Of a stretch of 64,000 bases of DNA, positions 34,724 through 43,494 are shown in pieces. The first letter of the stretch is position 1. Each line of letters starts with the position of its first letter. A program made the translations under genes and the position numbers. Under the pieces are notes generated by a model. It was not told the DNA's origin. It did not search any database and saw only the letters and a list, made by a program, of their open reading frames with translations. The DNA is from Flavobacterium sp. UBA7680 (GTDB taxonomy: Bacteria > Bacteroidota > Bacteroidia > Flavobacteriales > Flavobacteriaceae): assembly GCF_002482975.1 (NCBI RefSeq), contig NZ_DLHA01000028.1:176686-240685 (forward strand). Reading direction: 5' to 3'.

Positions 34724-35638
34724 ATGAAAAAATCGGTTCCACATAAAATCAAAAGTATTTCAGAACTGCATCAGTTATTTGCACTCTCTAAACCAGATCA
34801 TCCTTTGGTCAGCGTCATTGATTTTGCTTTACTGAGTTATAAACACAGCGATATCTGGGAACATTTTTCGAATGATTTTTACTGTATTACTTTGAAAAAA
34901 GGCGTTAACGGAAAATTTAAATACGGCCAGCGTGATTATGATTTTGATGAAGGAATGATAACGCTCACAAAACCAGATCAGATATTTTCGGTTACACAGA
35001 CGAATGATAATCCTGTTACGGGTTTTATGCTGGTTTTTAAAGCTGATTTAATTCGAAATTATCCTTTAGGAAAAACGATTAACAATTACGGATTTTTTTC
35101 CTACTCCATTGCAGAGGCATTACATCTTTCTGATAAGGAAGATGTAATTATTTCAGGCCTTTTAAAACAAATGCAGGACGAATTGAAAAACAATATTGAT
35201 CATTACAGCCAGGATTTGATTGTGGCGCATCTTGACTTGATTCTTAATTATATTAACCGATTTTACGGCAGACAGTTTATTACCCGAAAAACTGCTGCCC
35301 ACGATTTATTAAGCAAATTAGAGGGCTTATTATTTGATTATTTTGAGAAAGAAAATCCTGTTGTAAAAGGACTTCCAACGGTGCAGTACTTATCGCAGGA
35401 ATTAAATATTTCTGCCAGTTATTTAACCGATTTACTTCGAAATATTACGGGGTTAAATACGCAGCAATACATTCAAAATCATATTATTGAAAAATCAAAA
35501 CAATTGCTTTCGACAACCAGTTTAAGTGTCAATGAAATTGCCTTTTCATTAGGTTTCGAATATTCGCAGTCGTTTAGCAAACTCTTTAAAAAGAAAACCA
35601 ATTTAACACCGCTTCAGTTCAAAAAATCTCTTAACTGA
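34724..35638 (+). CDS. AraC family transcriptional regulator
   Basis: A 304-residue regulator, paralogue of that at 27121. The N-terminal sensor half includes KFKYGQRDYDFDEG, the middle carries NRFYGRQFITRK, and the C-terminal helix-turn-helix pair (about 210-302) ends with VNEIAFSLGFEYSQSFSKLF. It is the second gene of an SDR-regulator unit and most likely controls that SDR. The inducer is unknown. Confidence 0.9.
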   Translation: MKKSVPHKIKSISELHQLFALSKPDHPLVSVIDFALLSYKHSDIWEHFSNDFYCITLKKGVNGKFKYGQRDYDFDEGMITLTKPDQIFSVTQTNDNPVTGFMLVFKADLIRNYPLGKTINNYGFFSYSIAEALHLSDKEDVIISGLLKQMQDELKNNIDHYSQDLIVAHLDLILNYINRFYGRQFITRKTAAHDLLSKLEGLLFDYFEKENPVVKGLPTVQYLSQELNISASYLTDLLRNITGLNTQQYIQNHIIEKSKQLLSTTSLSVNEIAFSLGFEYSQSFSKLFKKKTNLTPLQFKKSLN

Positions 35639-35659
35639 TTTTAAAAAATCAATCAAAAT

Positions 35660-35709
35660 TTTGAATCCAACTTATTTTTTACATAATTTTGTACCGATCA
35701 TTACAAAAT
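35660..35709 (+). promoter_or_regulatory. Promoter and operator of the TetR gene
   Basis: TTTG (35660-35663), 20 bases, TAATTTTG (35684-35691) is a textbook Bacteroidota promoter. A perfect inverted repeat ATTTTGTA-N8-TACAAAAT (35686-35709) overlaps its -7 box and the expected transcription start. This is the expected position for autorepression by the TetR protein encoded next. The promoter also excludes the in-frame TTG at 35689 as the start. Confidence 0.7.
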
Positions 35710-35718
35710 AAATCTGCG

Positions 35719-36300
35719 ATGCGAGGAAGACCGACAATTTACGAAGATGCTAATATTATAAAGAAAGCTCAGGAAGTTTTTTGGCAAAAAGGATACAGCG
35801 CTACTTCATTGAGCGACTTGCAAAAAGCGACCGGAGCCGGAGCCGGAAGTTTTTATAATACGTTTAAAGGCGGTAAAAAAGAGGTTTTTCAAAAAGCTAT
35901 TGAAGAACGCAGACTTGCTTTTGACGCTTTTAAAAGTGAATTAAGCAAAAGCGATTCGCCTTTAAAATTAATTAAAGATTTTTTTAGAAGTATCGCTTCC
36001 GCGGATGAAAACGAGCATCTTAAAGGCTGTATCATTGCTAATACGGTTGTTGAAATGACTTTTATTGATGAAAAACTGGAAGCCAATGCCGTGCAGATTT
36101 TAAAAGAAGTCGAAGAAATGTTCACGCAGGCAATAAAAGAGGAACAGGCAAACGGAACTTTGAAAACAAAAACGGCTCCCGAAATATTAGGGAAATATTT
36201 GATCACTTTTTGGTGCGGATTGAATACACTTCGCCGAATGTATCCCGACAAAAATGTCTTAAAAAATCAAATCGAAATGCAATTAGCTGTTCTCAGCTAA
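35719..36300 (+). CDS. TetR/AcrR family transcriptional regulator
   Basis: A 193-residue repressor from ATG 35719. The N-terminal helix-turn-helix shows IIKKAQEVFWQKGYSATSL and TGAGAGSFYNTFKGGKKEV, as in the YfiR/RutR-like TetR group. The C-terminal ligand domain is typical in length. A palindrome covers its promoter and a related one precedes the SDR 49 bases after it, so it probably represses itself and that SDR. Confidence 0.88.
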   Translation: MRGRPTIYEDANIIKKAQEVFWQKGYSATSLSDLQKATGAGAGSFYNTFKGGKKEVFQKAIEERRLAFDAFKSELSKSDSPLKLIKDFFRSIASADENEHLKGCIIANTVVEMTFIDEKLEANAVQILKEVEEMFTQAIKEEQANGTLKTKTAPEILGKYLITFWCGLNTLRRMYPDKNVLKNQIEMQLAVLS

Positions 36301-36312
36301 TTTTTTTGACTA

Positions 36313-36336
36313 TTTATGTATCAATCATTACAAAAT
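36313..36336 (+). promoter_or_regulatory. Second copy of the TetR operator, upstream of the SDR gene
   Basis: TTTATGTA-N8-TACAAAAT is an imperfect version (6 of 8 in the left arm) of the palindrome at 35686-35709, with the same spacing and the shared ATCATTACAAAAT right part. It lies 14 bases before the SDR start. Confidence 0.55.
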
Positions 36337-36349
36337 TAAAACAATAAAA

Positions 36350-37141
36350 ATGAATTTAAAATTAGAAGGAAAAAAGGCTTTTATAAGCGGTTCGACTCAG
36401 GGAATTGGTTTTGCAATTGCACAGCAGTTATTAAATGAAAAAGCAGAAGTTATCATTAACGGAAGAAATGAAGAAAAGACGAACCTTGCCGTTCAAAAAT
36501 TAAAAACCGAATTTCCTGATGCAATTATTTCTGGAATAATAGCTGATTTTAGCAATAAAGAAGAAGTTGCAGATTTATTGAGCAAATTAGACAATATCGA
36601 TATCTTAATTAATAATGTCGGCGTTTTTGAATTAAAAGCTTTTGAAGATATTGAAGAGGAAGATTGGTACCGAATTTTTGATATTAATGTAATGAGCTGT
36701 ATTCTTCTTTCTCAAAAACTTTTACCTCAAATGCTGAAGAAAAATTCAGGGCGAATTATTTTTATCAGCAGTGAATCTGGAGTGAATATTCCCGGAAATA
36801 TGATTCATTACGGAATGACAAAAGCGGCTATGATGGCTGTAAGCAATGGCCTTTCTAAATTAACAAAAGGAACAGAAGTTACAGTAAATACGATTTTAGG
36901 CGGTCCGACATATTCTGACGGCGTTGCGGCTACCATTGAACATATTGCTTCTTTGCAAAATATAGAAGTCGAGCAAATGAAAAGTGCTATTATTCAGCAG
37001 ACAAATCCGGATTCTTTACTACAGCGTTTTATTAATCCAGACGAAATTGCTTCTCTTGCGGCTTATCTTTCAAGTCCGCTTTCTATCGCAACAAATGGTT
37101 CTTGTTTACGCGCTGATGGCGGGGTTTTAAAAACTGTTTAA
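36350..37141 (+). CDS. Short-chain dehydrogenase/reductase (FabG-like)
   Basis: A 263-residue SDR. SGSTQGIG (13-20) is the cofactor motif, NNVG replaces NNAG, the catalytic residues are in IFISSESG and HYGMTKAA, and the C-terminus has the FabG-type LRADGGVLKTV. GRNEE behind the second strand suggests NADP. It sits behind a TetR gene with which it shares an operator, which suggests induction by a substrate-like ligand. Confidence 0.87.
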   Translation: MNLKLEGKKAFISGSTQGIGFAIAQQLLNEKAEVIINGRNEEKTNLAVQKLKTEFPDAIISGIIADFSNKEEVADLLSKLDNIDILINNVGVFELKAFEDIEEEDWYRIFDINVMSCILLSQKLLPQMLKKNSGRIIFISSESGVNIPGNMIHYGMTKAAMMAVSNGLSKLTKGTEVTVNTILGGPTYSDGVAATIEHIASLQNIEVEQMKSAIIQQTNPDSLLQRFINPDEIASLAAYLSSPLSIATNGSCLRADGGVLKTV

Positions 37142-37151
37142 TTGAAATATT

Positions 37152-37189
37152 CTAAAGCCTTGACTATTAAAATCAAGGCTTTAGTTTTT
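37152..37189 (+). terminator. Terminator after the TetR-controlled SDR gene
   Basis: CTAAAGCCTTGA (37152-37163) and TCAAGGCTTTAG (37173-37184) form a perfect stem followed by T5. Confidence 0.8.
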
Positions 37190-37196
37190 AATTTAT

Positions 37197-38315
37197 TTAA
37201 GATGTTTTTCTATAATTTAAAACGGCGGCAATATTCAAAACAATAGCAAAACCTATAATGACTAAAATATGTTTTTGTACATCTTTAAAACCGCTTCCTT
37301 TTATAACAACCATTCGCATTACATCAATAAAATAACTTATGGGGTTGAATTTTGAAACGGTTTTTGCCCAATCCGGCATACTGTCAATTGGCGTAAATAA
37401 ACCGCCCATTAAAACAAAAATCATGACAAAAAAGAACATAATAAGCATCGCTTGCTGCTGCGTGTCGCAGATTGTGGAAACCAATAATCCGAAACCTAAA
37501 ATAGCCAATAAATAAACGGCGATAAAAGCGTATAAAACCAACAGATTTCCGACTGGAATTATTCCGTAAAAAATCCAGCCGACTAATAATCCCAATGTAA
37601 AAACTACATTGCCGAGAATCCAGAACGGAATTAATTTCCCTAAAATAAAATGATATTTTTTGACCGGAGAAACATTAATCTGTTCGATTGTTCCGGCTTC
37701 TTTTTCTTTTACAATATTTAATGCCGAAAGAAAACCGCCAACAAGAGTAACCAAAATAGCCAGAATTCCCGGAACCATGTACAATTGGTAATTTAAATGC
37801 GGATTGTACCAGTTTGATGATGTAATTTCGATTACGGGCATTGCATTAAAACTTGTTGGAACATTCATTTTTTTTCGCAATCCGTTATTGTATTCTCTAA
37901 TAATATCGCTGATATAACCGGCACCTAATCCGGCTTTTGTTCCGTTAATGGCGTTTACTCCAATAAAAAGCTGCTGTTTATTTTCTTTAATAAGATCTTG
38001 TTCAAAACCGTGGGGAATTTCCAGAATTAAATCGGCATTATCTTCTTCTAATTGAGCGAATGCTTGTTTATAAGAATCGTTATAAGTTCTCAATTTGAAA
38101 TAACCGGAAGCAATAACCTGATTGATTAAATCTCTCGAATAATCAGATCGATCGTTATCAACCACCGCCAGATTAATATTTTTGATTTCATAATTGGCGG
38201 CAAGCGGCAAAATAATAAGCTGCATAACAGGCATTACCATAATTACGGCTAAAATGGCACGATTACGAAATATTTGTTTGAACTCTTTGATGAGTAAAAA
38301 TTTGATGATTCTCAT
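37197..38315 (-). CDS. ABC-2 type transporter permease (YhhJ-like)
   Basis: A 372-residue inner-membrane permease. One transmembrane helix near the N-terminus (about 20-40) precedes a large extracytoplasmic domain (about 45-175), then five or six helices (about 180-370), with the ABC-2 motif KEKEAGTIEQINVSPV at about 206-221. This is the layout of drug-efflux permeases YhhJ/YbhR. It overlaps the preceding permease gene by 4 bases (ATGA). It is the last gene of the efflux operon. Confidence 0.88.
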   Translation of the reverse strand: MRIIKFLLIKEFKQIFRNRAILAVIMVMPVMQLIILPLAANYEIKNINLAVVDNDRSDYSRDLINQVIASGYFKLRTYNDSYKQAFAQLEEDNADLILEIPHGFEQDLIKENKQQLFIGVNAINGTKAGLGAGYISDIIREYNNGLRKKMNVPTSFNAMPVIEITSSNWYNPHLNYQLYMVPGILAILVTLVGGFLSALNIVKEKEAGTIEQINVSPVKKYHFILGKLIPFWILGNVVFTLGLLVGWIFYGIIPVGNLLVLYAFIAVYLLAILGFGLLVSTICDTQQQAMLIMFFFVMIFVLMGGLFTPIDSMPDWAKTVSKFNPISYFIDVMRMVVIKGSGFKDVQKHILVIIGFAIVLNIAAVLNYRKTS

Positions 38316-39418
38316 GACAAACGTATTTTAAAGCTTTTAAGGCTTATGATCAATAAGAAAATAGTGATTCCGAAGAGGATTAAAGTTTCTTTCCAGACAT
38401 AGGAAAATCCTAATCCTTTTATCATAATTCCTTTTACGATAATGTAATACCATTTTGAAGGCACAACATTTGAAAACCATTGCAAAGGCAAAGGCATATT
38501 TTCGATAGGAAACATAAATCCGCTGAAAAGTAAGGTTGGCAAAAGCATTCCTAATAATGAAATCAACATTGCGGTTTGCTGTGAATCTGTTTTCACCGAA
38601 ATAAATATTCCTAACGTCAAACAAGTTATGATAAACAAGGTGCTTTCTGCAAAAAGTAAAAGTATGTTTCCGGCAATTGGCAAATCGAGCACAAATACGC
38701 TCAATAATAAAATGGAAACTACATTTACCATTGAAAGTAAAAGATACGGAACTGCTTTTGAAAGTATTACCATTAAAGGTTTAAACGGCGAAACCAAAAG
38801 AATTTCCATGGTTCCGGTTTCTTTTTCTTTTACAATCGCAATTGTCGTCATCATCACGCAGACTAACATTAAAACCAAAGCCATAACACCGGGAACAAAG
38901 TTTGGCGCGCCTTTTAACTGCGGATTGTATAACATTTTTACTTCAGGTTTTATCTGCAACGGCACTGCATTTTCCTGATTTAAATCTGCCTGATAATCGT
39001 TTATAATCGATGTAACATAATTCGTCAAAGTTGTCGCATTATTTGGATCTGATGCATCTGCCAAAACCTGAATCTGTGCTTTATTTTGATGTAAAAGCTG
39101 GTTATTAAATCCTTCCGGAAATATTACTGCCATTTTTATTTCGCCGGTTTTAAATGCGGCTTCCAGTTCTTTGCTTCCGGCAAGGGTTTTCCTGATTTCA
39201 AAATAACGGCTTGCTTCTATTTTAGTAATGATTTCTTGTGAGGCAATATCTTTGGCATAATCAACGACCACTATTTGGGTGTTTTTTACTTCATTGGTTA
39301 AAGCAAAACCAAAAATAAGAATCTGCACTACTGGCATCCCAAAGAGAATGAGCAGTGTTTTTTTGTCACGCAGTACGTGCAAAAATTCTTTTTTTACGAA
39401 TGTTAGAAATTGTTTCAT
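38312..39418 (-). CDS. ABC-2 type transporter permease
   Basis: A 368-residue permease from ATG 39418, since the longer frame starts with TTG inside a repeat. Topology and the KEKETGTMEILLVSPF motif match the neighbouring permease, so the two may form a heterodimer. Part of the operon TolC-HlyD-ATPase-ATPase-permease-permease, equivalent to the E. coli YhiI-RbbA-YhhJ system with the RbbA double ATPase and permease split into separate genes. Confidence 0.88.
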   Translation of the reverse strand: MKQFLTFVKKEFLHVLRDKKTLLILFGMPVVQILIFGFALTNEVKNTQIVVVDYAKDIASQEIITKIEASRYFEIRKTLAGSKELEAAFKTGEIKMAVIFPEGFNNQLLHQNKAQIQVLADASDPNNATTLTNYVTSIINDYQADLNQENAVPLQIKPEVKMLYNPQLKGAPNFVPGVMALVLMLVCVMMTTIAIVKEKETGTMEILLVSPFKPLMVILSKAVPYLLLSMVNVVSILLLSVFVLDLPIAGNILLLFAESTLFIITCLTLGIFISVKTDSQQTAMLISLLGMLLPTLLFSGFMFPIENMPLPLQWFSNVVPSKWYYIIVKGIMIKGLGFSYVWKETLILFGITIFLLIISLKSFKIRLS

Positions 39419-39435
39419 ATTCGGATTTTTTTTAT

Positions 39436-39523
39436 CCTGCAAGGTTTTTAAAACCTTGTAGGTCTGATAATTATTTTCAACGCTTTAAAGTTAGACCTAC
39501 AGGGTTTTGAAAAACCTTGCAGG
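39436..39523. repeat. Two inverted CCTGCAAGGTTTT hairpins
   Basis: Two hairpins of 27-28 bases each (39436-39462 and 39496-39523) stand in opposite direction. Each pairs CCTGCAAGGTTTTT with a near copy of its complement (CCTTGTAGG or CCTACAGGG at the far side). Both lie in the gap between the ATPase and the permease inside the operon. They might act as mRNA stability elements or weak attenuators; no T run follows directly. Confidence 0.6.
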
Positions 39524-39530
39524 ACGAATA

Positions 39531-40271
39531 CTATTCTCCGCGTTTTGCTTCTCTGGCAAGATGATAAAATACTTCATCCATTGTGGTTACGCTAAATTGT
39601 TTTTTTAGGTTTGTTGGCGTATCGAGCGCTTCTACTTTTCCATCAACCATAATAGAAACTCTATTACAATATTCGGCTTCATCCATATAATGTGTGGTTA
39701 CAAAAATGGTAATTCCGTTTCCGGATGCTTCATAAATCAAATCCCAAAATTGTCTGCGCGTTACGGGATCGACGCCGCCTGTTGGTTCATCCAGAAATAC
39801 AATCTCTGGTTTATGAATAATCGCGGTTGAAAAAGCCAGTTTTTGTTTCCATCCTAACGGAAGTGAACTTACTCTTTTGTCTGCCTGATCTTCCATTCCT
39901 AATTGTTTCAAAAGTGCAGCGCTGTTTTCTTTGATGGCTTTATCGCTTAAACCATAAATTCCGGCAAAAAAGGTGATATTTTCCTGAACCGTCAAATCAT
40001 CGTACAACGAGAATTTCTGACTCATATATCCTATACTTTTCTTTATTTTTTCGGTTTCTTTATAAATATCAAAACCTGCAATTTTTGCTTCTCCGGATGT
40101 TGGGTTCGATAAACCGCAAAGCATTCTCATTGCGGTTGTTTTACCTGCGCCGTTTGCGCCGAGAAATCCAAAAATTTCTCCTTTTTCCACTTCAAAAGTG
40201 ATGGCATCTACGGCGGTAAAATCTCCAAATCGTTTGGTTAATGCTTTGCACGAAATTACTTTCTCGTTCAT
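39531..40271 (-). CDS. ABC transporter ATP-binding protein
   Basis: A 246-residue ATPase. Walker A GANGAGKTT, Q loop YMSQKFSLYDDLT, a signature that reads SSLPLGWKQ where LSGGMKQ is usual, Walker B IVFLDEPTGGVD, and an H loop TTHYMDEAE. The altered signature is common in one half of RbbA-type pairs. It works with the partner ATPase at 40349 and the two permeases. Confidence 0.9.
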   Translation of the reverse strand: MNEKVISCKALTKRFGDFTAVDAITFEVEKGEIFGFLGANGAGKTTAMRMLCGLSNPTSGEAKIAGFDIYKETEKIKKSIGYMSQKFSLYDDLTVQENITFFAGIYGLSDKAIKENSAALLKQLGMEDQADKRVSSLPLGWKQKLAFSTAIIHKPEIVFLDEPTGGVDPVTRRQFWDLIYEASGNGITIFVTTHYMDEAEYCNRVSIMVDGKVEALDTPTNLKKQFSVTTMDEVFYHLAREAKRGE

Positions 40272-40298
40272 AAAAATTGGTTTTAAACCGTTGGTATA

Positions 40299-40331
40299 AA
40301 CTTTGTCAAAGTTTGAAACTTTGACAAAGTT
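40299..40331. repeat. AACTTTGTCAAAG hairpin repeat, copy 1
   Basis: A 33-base perfect inverted repeat (AACTTTGTCAAAGTTT and its complement) stands between the two ATPase genes. An identical copy is found at 58587-58619. It could fold in the operon mRNA. Confidence 0.7.
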
Positions 40332-40348
40332 CTAAGCCTGGCAATATT

Positions 40349-41257
40349 TTAACTTAAGAGCTTAATAAAGCTGTCTTCAATCGTTACGGCAGCTTCTTTT
40401 ATCTCTATATTTTTAATTCCTTTTGTTTCCAAAAACTGTAATAAATCTGCTTTGTTTGGATTTTCCTTGAAAGAAAAATGAGCAAATTCTCCAAAAGCAT
40501 AACTCATTAACCGATTTGGATATAATGCCAAAGCTTTTAAAAGTGAATACATATTATCTGCTTTTATGGCAAAAAGTGTATCAGGATAATTCTTGATTAT
40601 ATTTTTTGGACTGTCAATTGAAAGAATTTTTCCGTCCTGAATCAATGCAATTCGATCACAAAGATTGGCTTCGTCCATATAAGGAGTCGAAACAATAATG
40701 GTAATATCCTGTTTTTTCAGTTTTTGGAGCATTTCCCAAAATTCCTTTCTGGAAACAGGATCAACTCCGGTTGTAGGTTCGTCCAGAAACAAAACATTTG
40801 GTTTATGGATTAAGGCACAGCATAAAGCCAGTTTTTGTTTCATTCCGCCTGATAATTTTCCTGCTCTTCGGGTTTTAAAAGGTTCAATCTGAACATAAAT
40901 ATCTTTGATCAAATTGTAATTTTCCTCAATCGTAGTTCCGAATAATGTGGCGAAAAAATTCAGGTTTTCTTCAACCGTTAAATCCTGATACAAAGAGAAT
41001 TTACCTGGCATGTAACCAATTGTATTTCTGATGGATTTAAATTCTTTTACCACATCCAGTCCGTCAATTGAAGCCGAACCGCTATCTGCTAATAAAACCG
41101 TAGTCAGAATTCTGAAAATACTGGTTTTTCCTGCGCCGTCCGGACCGATTAATCCAAAAAGTTCGCCTTTGTTTACCGAAAATGAAACATCATTTACAGC
41201 GACCTTTTTTTCCTTTCCGTAGGTTTTGATAATATTTTTTACAACAACGGATTCCAT
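40349..41257 (-). CDS. ABC transporter ATP-binding protein
   Basis: A 302-residue ATPase with canonical motifs: Walker A GPDGAGKTS, signature LSGGMKQKLA, Walker B VLFLDEPTTGVD, and a degenerate H loop STPYMDEAN in which the histidine is replaced by Pro-Tyr. The C-terminal 80 residues are an extension. The start overlaps the HlyD stop by one base (TAATG), suggesting coupled translation. Confidence 0.9.
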   Translation of the reverse strand: MESVVVKNIIKTYGKEKKVAVNDVSFSVNKGELFGLIGPDGAGKTSIFRILTTVLLADSGSASIDGLDVVKEFKSIRNTIGYMPGKFSLYQDLTVEENLNFFATLFGTTIEENYNLIKDIYVQIEPFKTRRAGKLSGGMKQKLALCCALIHKPNVLFLDEPTTGVDPVSRKEFWEMLQKLKKQDITIIVSTPYMDEANLCDRIALIQDGKILSIDSPKNIIKNYPDTLFAIKADNMYSLLKALALYPNRLMSYAFGEFAHFSFKENPNKADLLQFLETKGIKNIEIKEAAVTIEDSFIKLLS

Positions 41258-42156
41258 TATTTTGAAAGTTTGAGTTTGATTTCGCCATACATTCCAATTT
41301 TCAAATAACCATCATTTTTAACTCTCACTTTAACGGCGTAAACCAAATTGGCACGTTCGTCTTTTGTTTGAATTGTTTTTGGTGTAAACTCTGCTTTATC
41401 GCTAATCCATTCTACAACACCGCTGTATTCTTTATAAGTTTTGTTTGTGTCGTCTACAAAAACTTTTACATTGTCGTTTAATTTTACGCCCGGCAATTGA
41501 TCTCCGGTAATATAAACTCTTAAATTTATTGTTGATAAATCGGCGATTTTATAAAGCGGTTTACCAATTGTCGCCATCTCTCCTACTTCAGCATATTTTG
41601 TCAAAACGGTTCCGTTCGTTTTATTGACAATTTTCGATTTAGCCAGCTGATCCTGAATTTGACTTATCTGAACTTTTAAGGTTTGGGTTTCATCGTCGAT
41701 TCCGGTTGTACTAATATTAAGCTGGGTTTGTAAAGCGGTAATTTGTTTTTGAATAACCGAAACTTTTGTCGTTGCATCATCTAGTTGTTTTCTCGTTGCG
41801 GCATCGGCTTTTACCAGATTCTGCATACGCTGCTGATCTAATTTTGCTTGTTTCAGTTCTTCTCTGTAAACATCTAACTGCGAATTGATATCGGGCTTTT
41901 TACTTTGCGTTGCTTTAATTTGTGCCAAAAGCTGATCTTGTTTCAGCGAAAGCTGTATCGTATCAATATAACCTACGACTTGGTTTTCTTTTAAAATATT
42001 CCCTTCTTCAACTTTTAACTCTTTGATTATACCGCCTGCTTCTGCCGGAATAATGGTTTCTACTGCTTCAAAAGTTCCTGTTGCATCAAATTCGTTCTTA
42101 TTATCAGAACATGATATTGCTGTTGCTGCTATTATTATAAATGCTATTTTTTTCAT
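41257..42156 (-). CDS. HlyD/EmrA-type periplasmic adaptor lipoprotein
   Basis: A 299-residue membrane fusion protein. The signal peptide ends in a lipobox with Cys16 (ATAISC), so it is lipid-anchored. A biotinyl-lipoyl half (VEAEAGGIIKELKVEEGNILKENQ region, about 33-65) is followed by a coiled-coil hairpin (about 75-170), the second half-lipoyl and a beta-barrel domain (about 205-298). It links the ABC permeases to the TolC-like channel. Confidence 0.9.
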   Translation of the reverse strand: MKKIAFIIIAATAISCSDNKNEFDATGTFEAVETIIPAEAGGIIKELKVEEGNILKENQVVGYIDTIQLSLKQDQLLAQIKATQSKKPDINSQLDVYREELKQAKLDQQRMQNLVKADAATRKQLDDATTKVSVIQKQITALQTQLNISTTGIDDETQTLKVQISQIQDQLAKSKIVNKTNGTVLTKYAEVGEMATIGKPLYKIADLSTINLRVYITGDQLPGVKLNDNVKVFVDDTNKTYKEYSGVVEWISDKAEFTPKTIQTKDERANLVYAVKVRVKNDGYLKIGMYGEIKLKLSK

Positions 42157-42163
42157 CTTATGC

Positions 42164-43429
42164 TTAATTACCGGTTATTAATTTTTGTCTGTATTTTGCC
42201 AAAAGCAAATCTGTTTCATGAATAATTTTGTTTTGTGTTGCTGCGTTTTCTTCGTTTACTTCTCGCAGATAATCGCTGGAATCAATTACGCCATTGTCTA
42301 ATTGTGCCAAAGCTGCTTTTTTAACATTGTTTCTAAGTGTTATAATTTCATTGTCAGAAACCAGATATTCTTCGAGTTTTGTTATTTCTGCACTTTGTTG
42401 TTTTATGGATTGATTGGTATTGAAAAGAAAAACTTCTTTGTCGACTTCGAGCTGCTGTTTATTAATGTCGATAATTTGTTTTTGTTTTTTATCTGTATAA
42501 AGTCCCGTTAAAGACCAGTTTAGCCGTACTCCGCCAATGTAATAGGATTTCCACCCAACTTCGAGCATATTCAGTCCCGGATTTCCGTAACCGCCCTGCA
42601 CGAAGAAATTGAACTTTGGAAGATTAGCAATATCAACTGCTTTTTTACCTAATTCCAGACTTTCATTTCTGTAGCTGAAAAGTGCTAATTCAGGACGATT
42701 TATTTCAATTGAATTTACAATATTTTCAGGCGTTTCTAATTTTGTGTTTGGAGATAATTCTGAATTGATGAAAAGCCCCAGCATATCTAAATAGGCTTTT
42801 TTGTAATTGCGAATTCCAATTGCGGTTTGATCAGCTTTTAGATATTCTGCTTTTAGCAAATCTAAACTGCTTCTGTATGCGGTTCCGTTATTTAATTGTG
42901 CCTGAACGGTTTTGATTCCGATATTGATGTCGTTTTTAAGTAAATCATTTTGGTGCAGCTGCTCATCAAAAACTAAAATTCCAAAATAAAGTTCCGTAAC
43001 TTTTTGTTTTACTGCATATAAATCAACCCGAAGCTGTTGTTCTGAAACTTTGGTTTGTTTTTCTACAACTTCTTTCTGTTGTTTTAAATTTCCTCCGTCA
43101 TAAAGCAGCTGATTTACTTCTGCGTAAGCGCGATATTGATCTTTATTTAAAATGGGAACCTCAACACCTGGAAGACTTATTGGCATTTTGGTAACATCAG
43201 ATTGATATGTTGCCTGACCAAAAATGTCAAATTTAGGATAATATCCTTTGGCAATATTATCAATCGTGAATTCGCCGCTTTTGGCAATTAAATCTCGTTT
43301 TTTAGATAACGGATAATTTTCTTCTGCTAATGTGTAACAATCCTGCAGTCGTAACAACTTGTCGTTTTGCTGTGCATAAAAATGAAATACGGGTATAAAA
43401 ACCAATATAACTACTAATAACCTTTTCAT
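42164..43429 (-). CDS. TolC-family outer-membrane efflux protein
   Basis: A 421-residue outer-membrane channel protein from ATG 43429; the longer frame starts with TTG. The signal peptide (MKRLLVVILVFIPVFHFYAQ) is followed by two repeated helical hairpins with the OEP pattern LRLQDCYTLAEENYPL and later NRPELALFSYRNESLE. It is the first gene of the six-gene efflux operon and 7 bases before the HlyD gene. An exact TetR-type palindrome precedes it. Confidence 0.9.
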   Translation of the reverse strand: MKRLLVVILVFIPVFHFYAQQNDKLLRLQDCYTLAEENYPLSKKRDLIAKSGEFTIDNIAKGYYPKFDIFGQATYQSDVTKMPISLPGVEVPILNKDQYRAYAEVNQLLYDGGNLKQQKEVVEKQTKVSEQQLRVDLYAVKQKVTELYFGILVFDEQLHQNDLLKNDINIGIKTVQAQLNNGTAYRSSLDLLKAEYLKADQTAIGIRNYKKAYLDMLGLFINSELSPNTKLETPENIVNSIEINRPELALFSYRNESLELGKKAVDIANLPKFNFFVQGGYGNPGLNMLEVGWKSYYIGGVRLNWSLTGLYTDKKQKQIIDINKQQLEVDKEVFLFNTNQSIKQQSAEITKLEEYLVSDNEIITLRNNVKKAALAQLDNGVIDSSDYLREVNEENAATQNKIIHETDLLLAKYRQKLITGN

Positions 43430-43458
43430 ATTCAACTTTTTAATTTTTAATAATTCGT

Positions 43459-43476
43459 TTTAATCATTTGATTAAA
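43459..43476. promoter_or_regulatory. TetR-type operator, copy 1 (efflux operon)
   Basis: TTTAATCATTTGATTAAA has perfect 8-base arms around two central bases. It lies 29 bases before the TolC-like start. The same 18-mer, on the opposite strand, is present at 44150-44167 before the TetR gene. Confidence 0.75.
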
Positions 43477-43494
43477 TCTAGTCCAAAAAAATAG

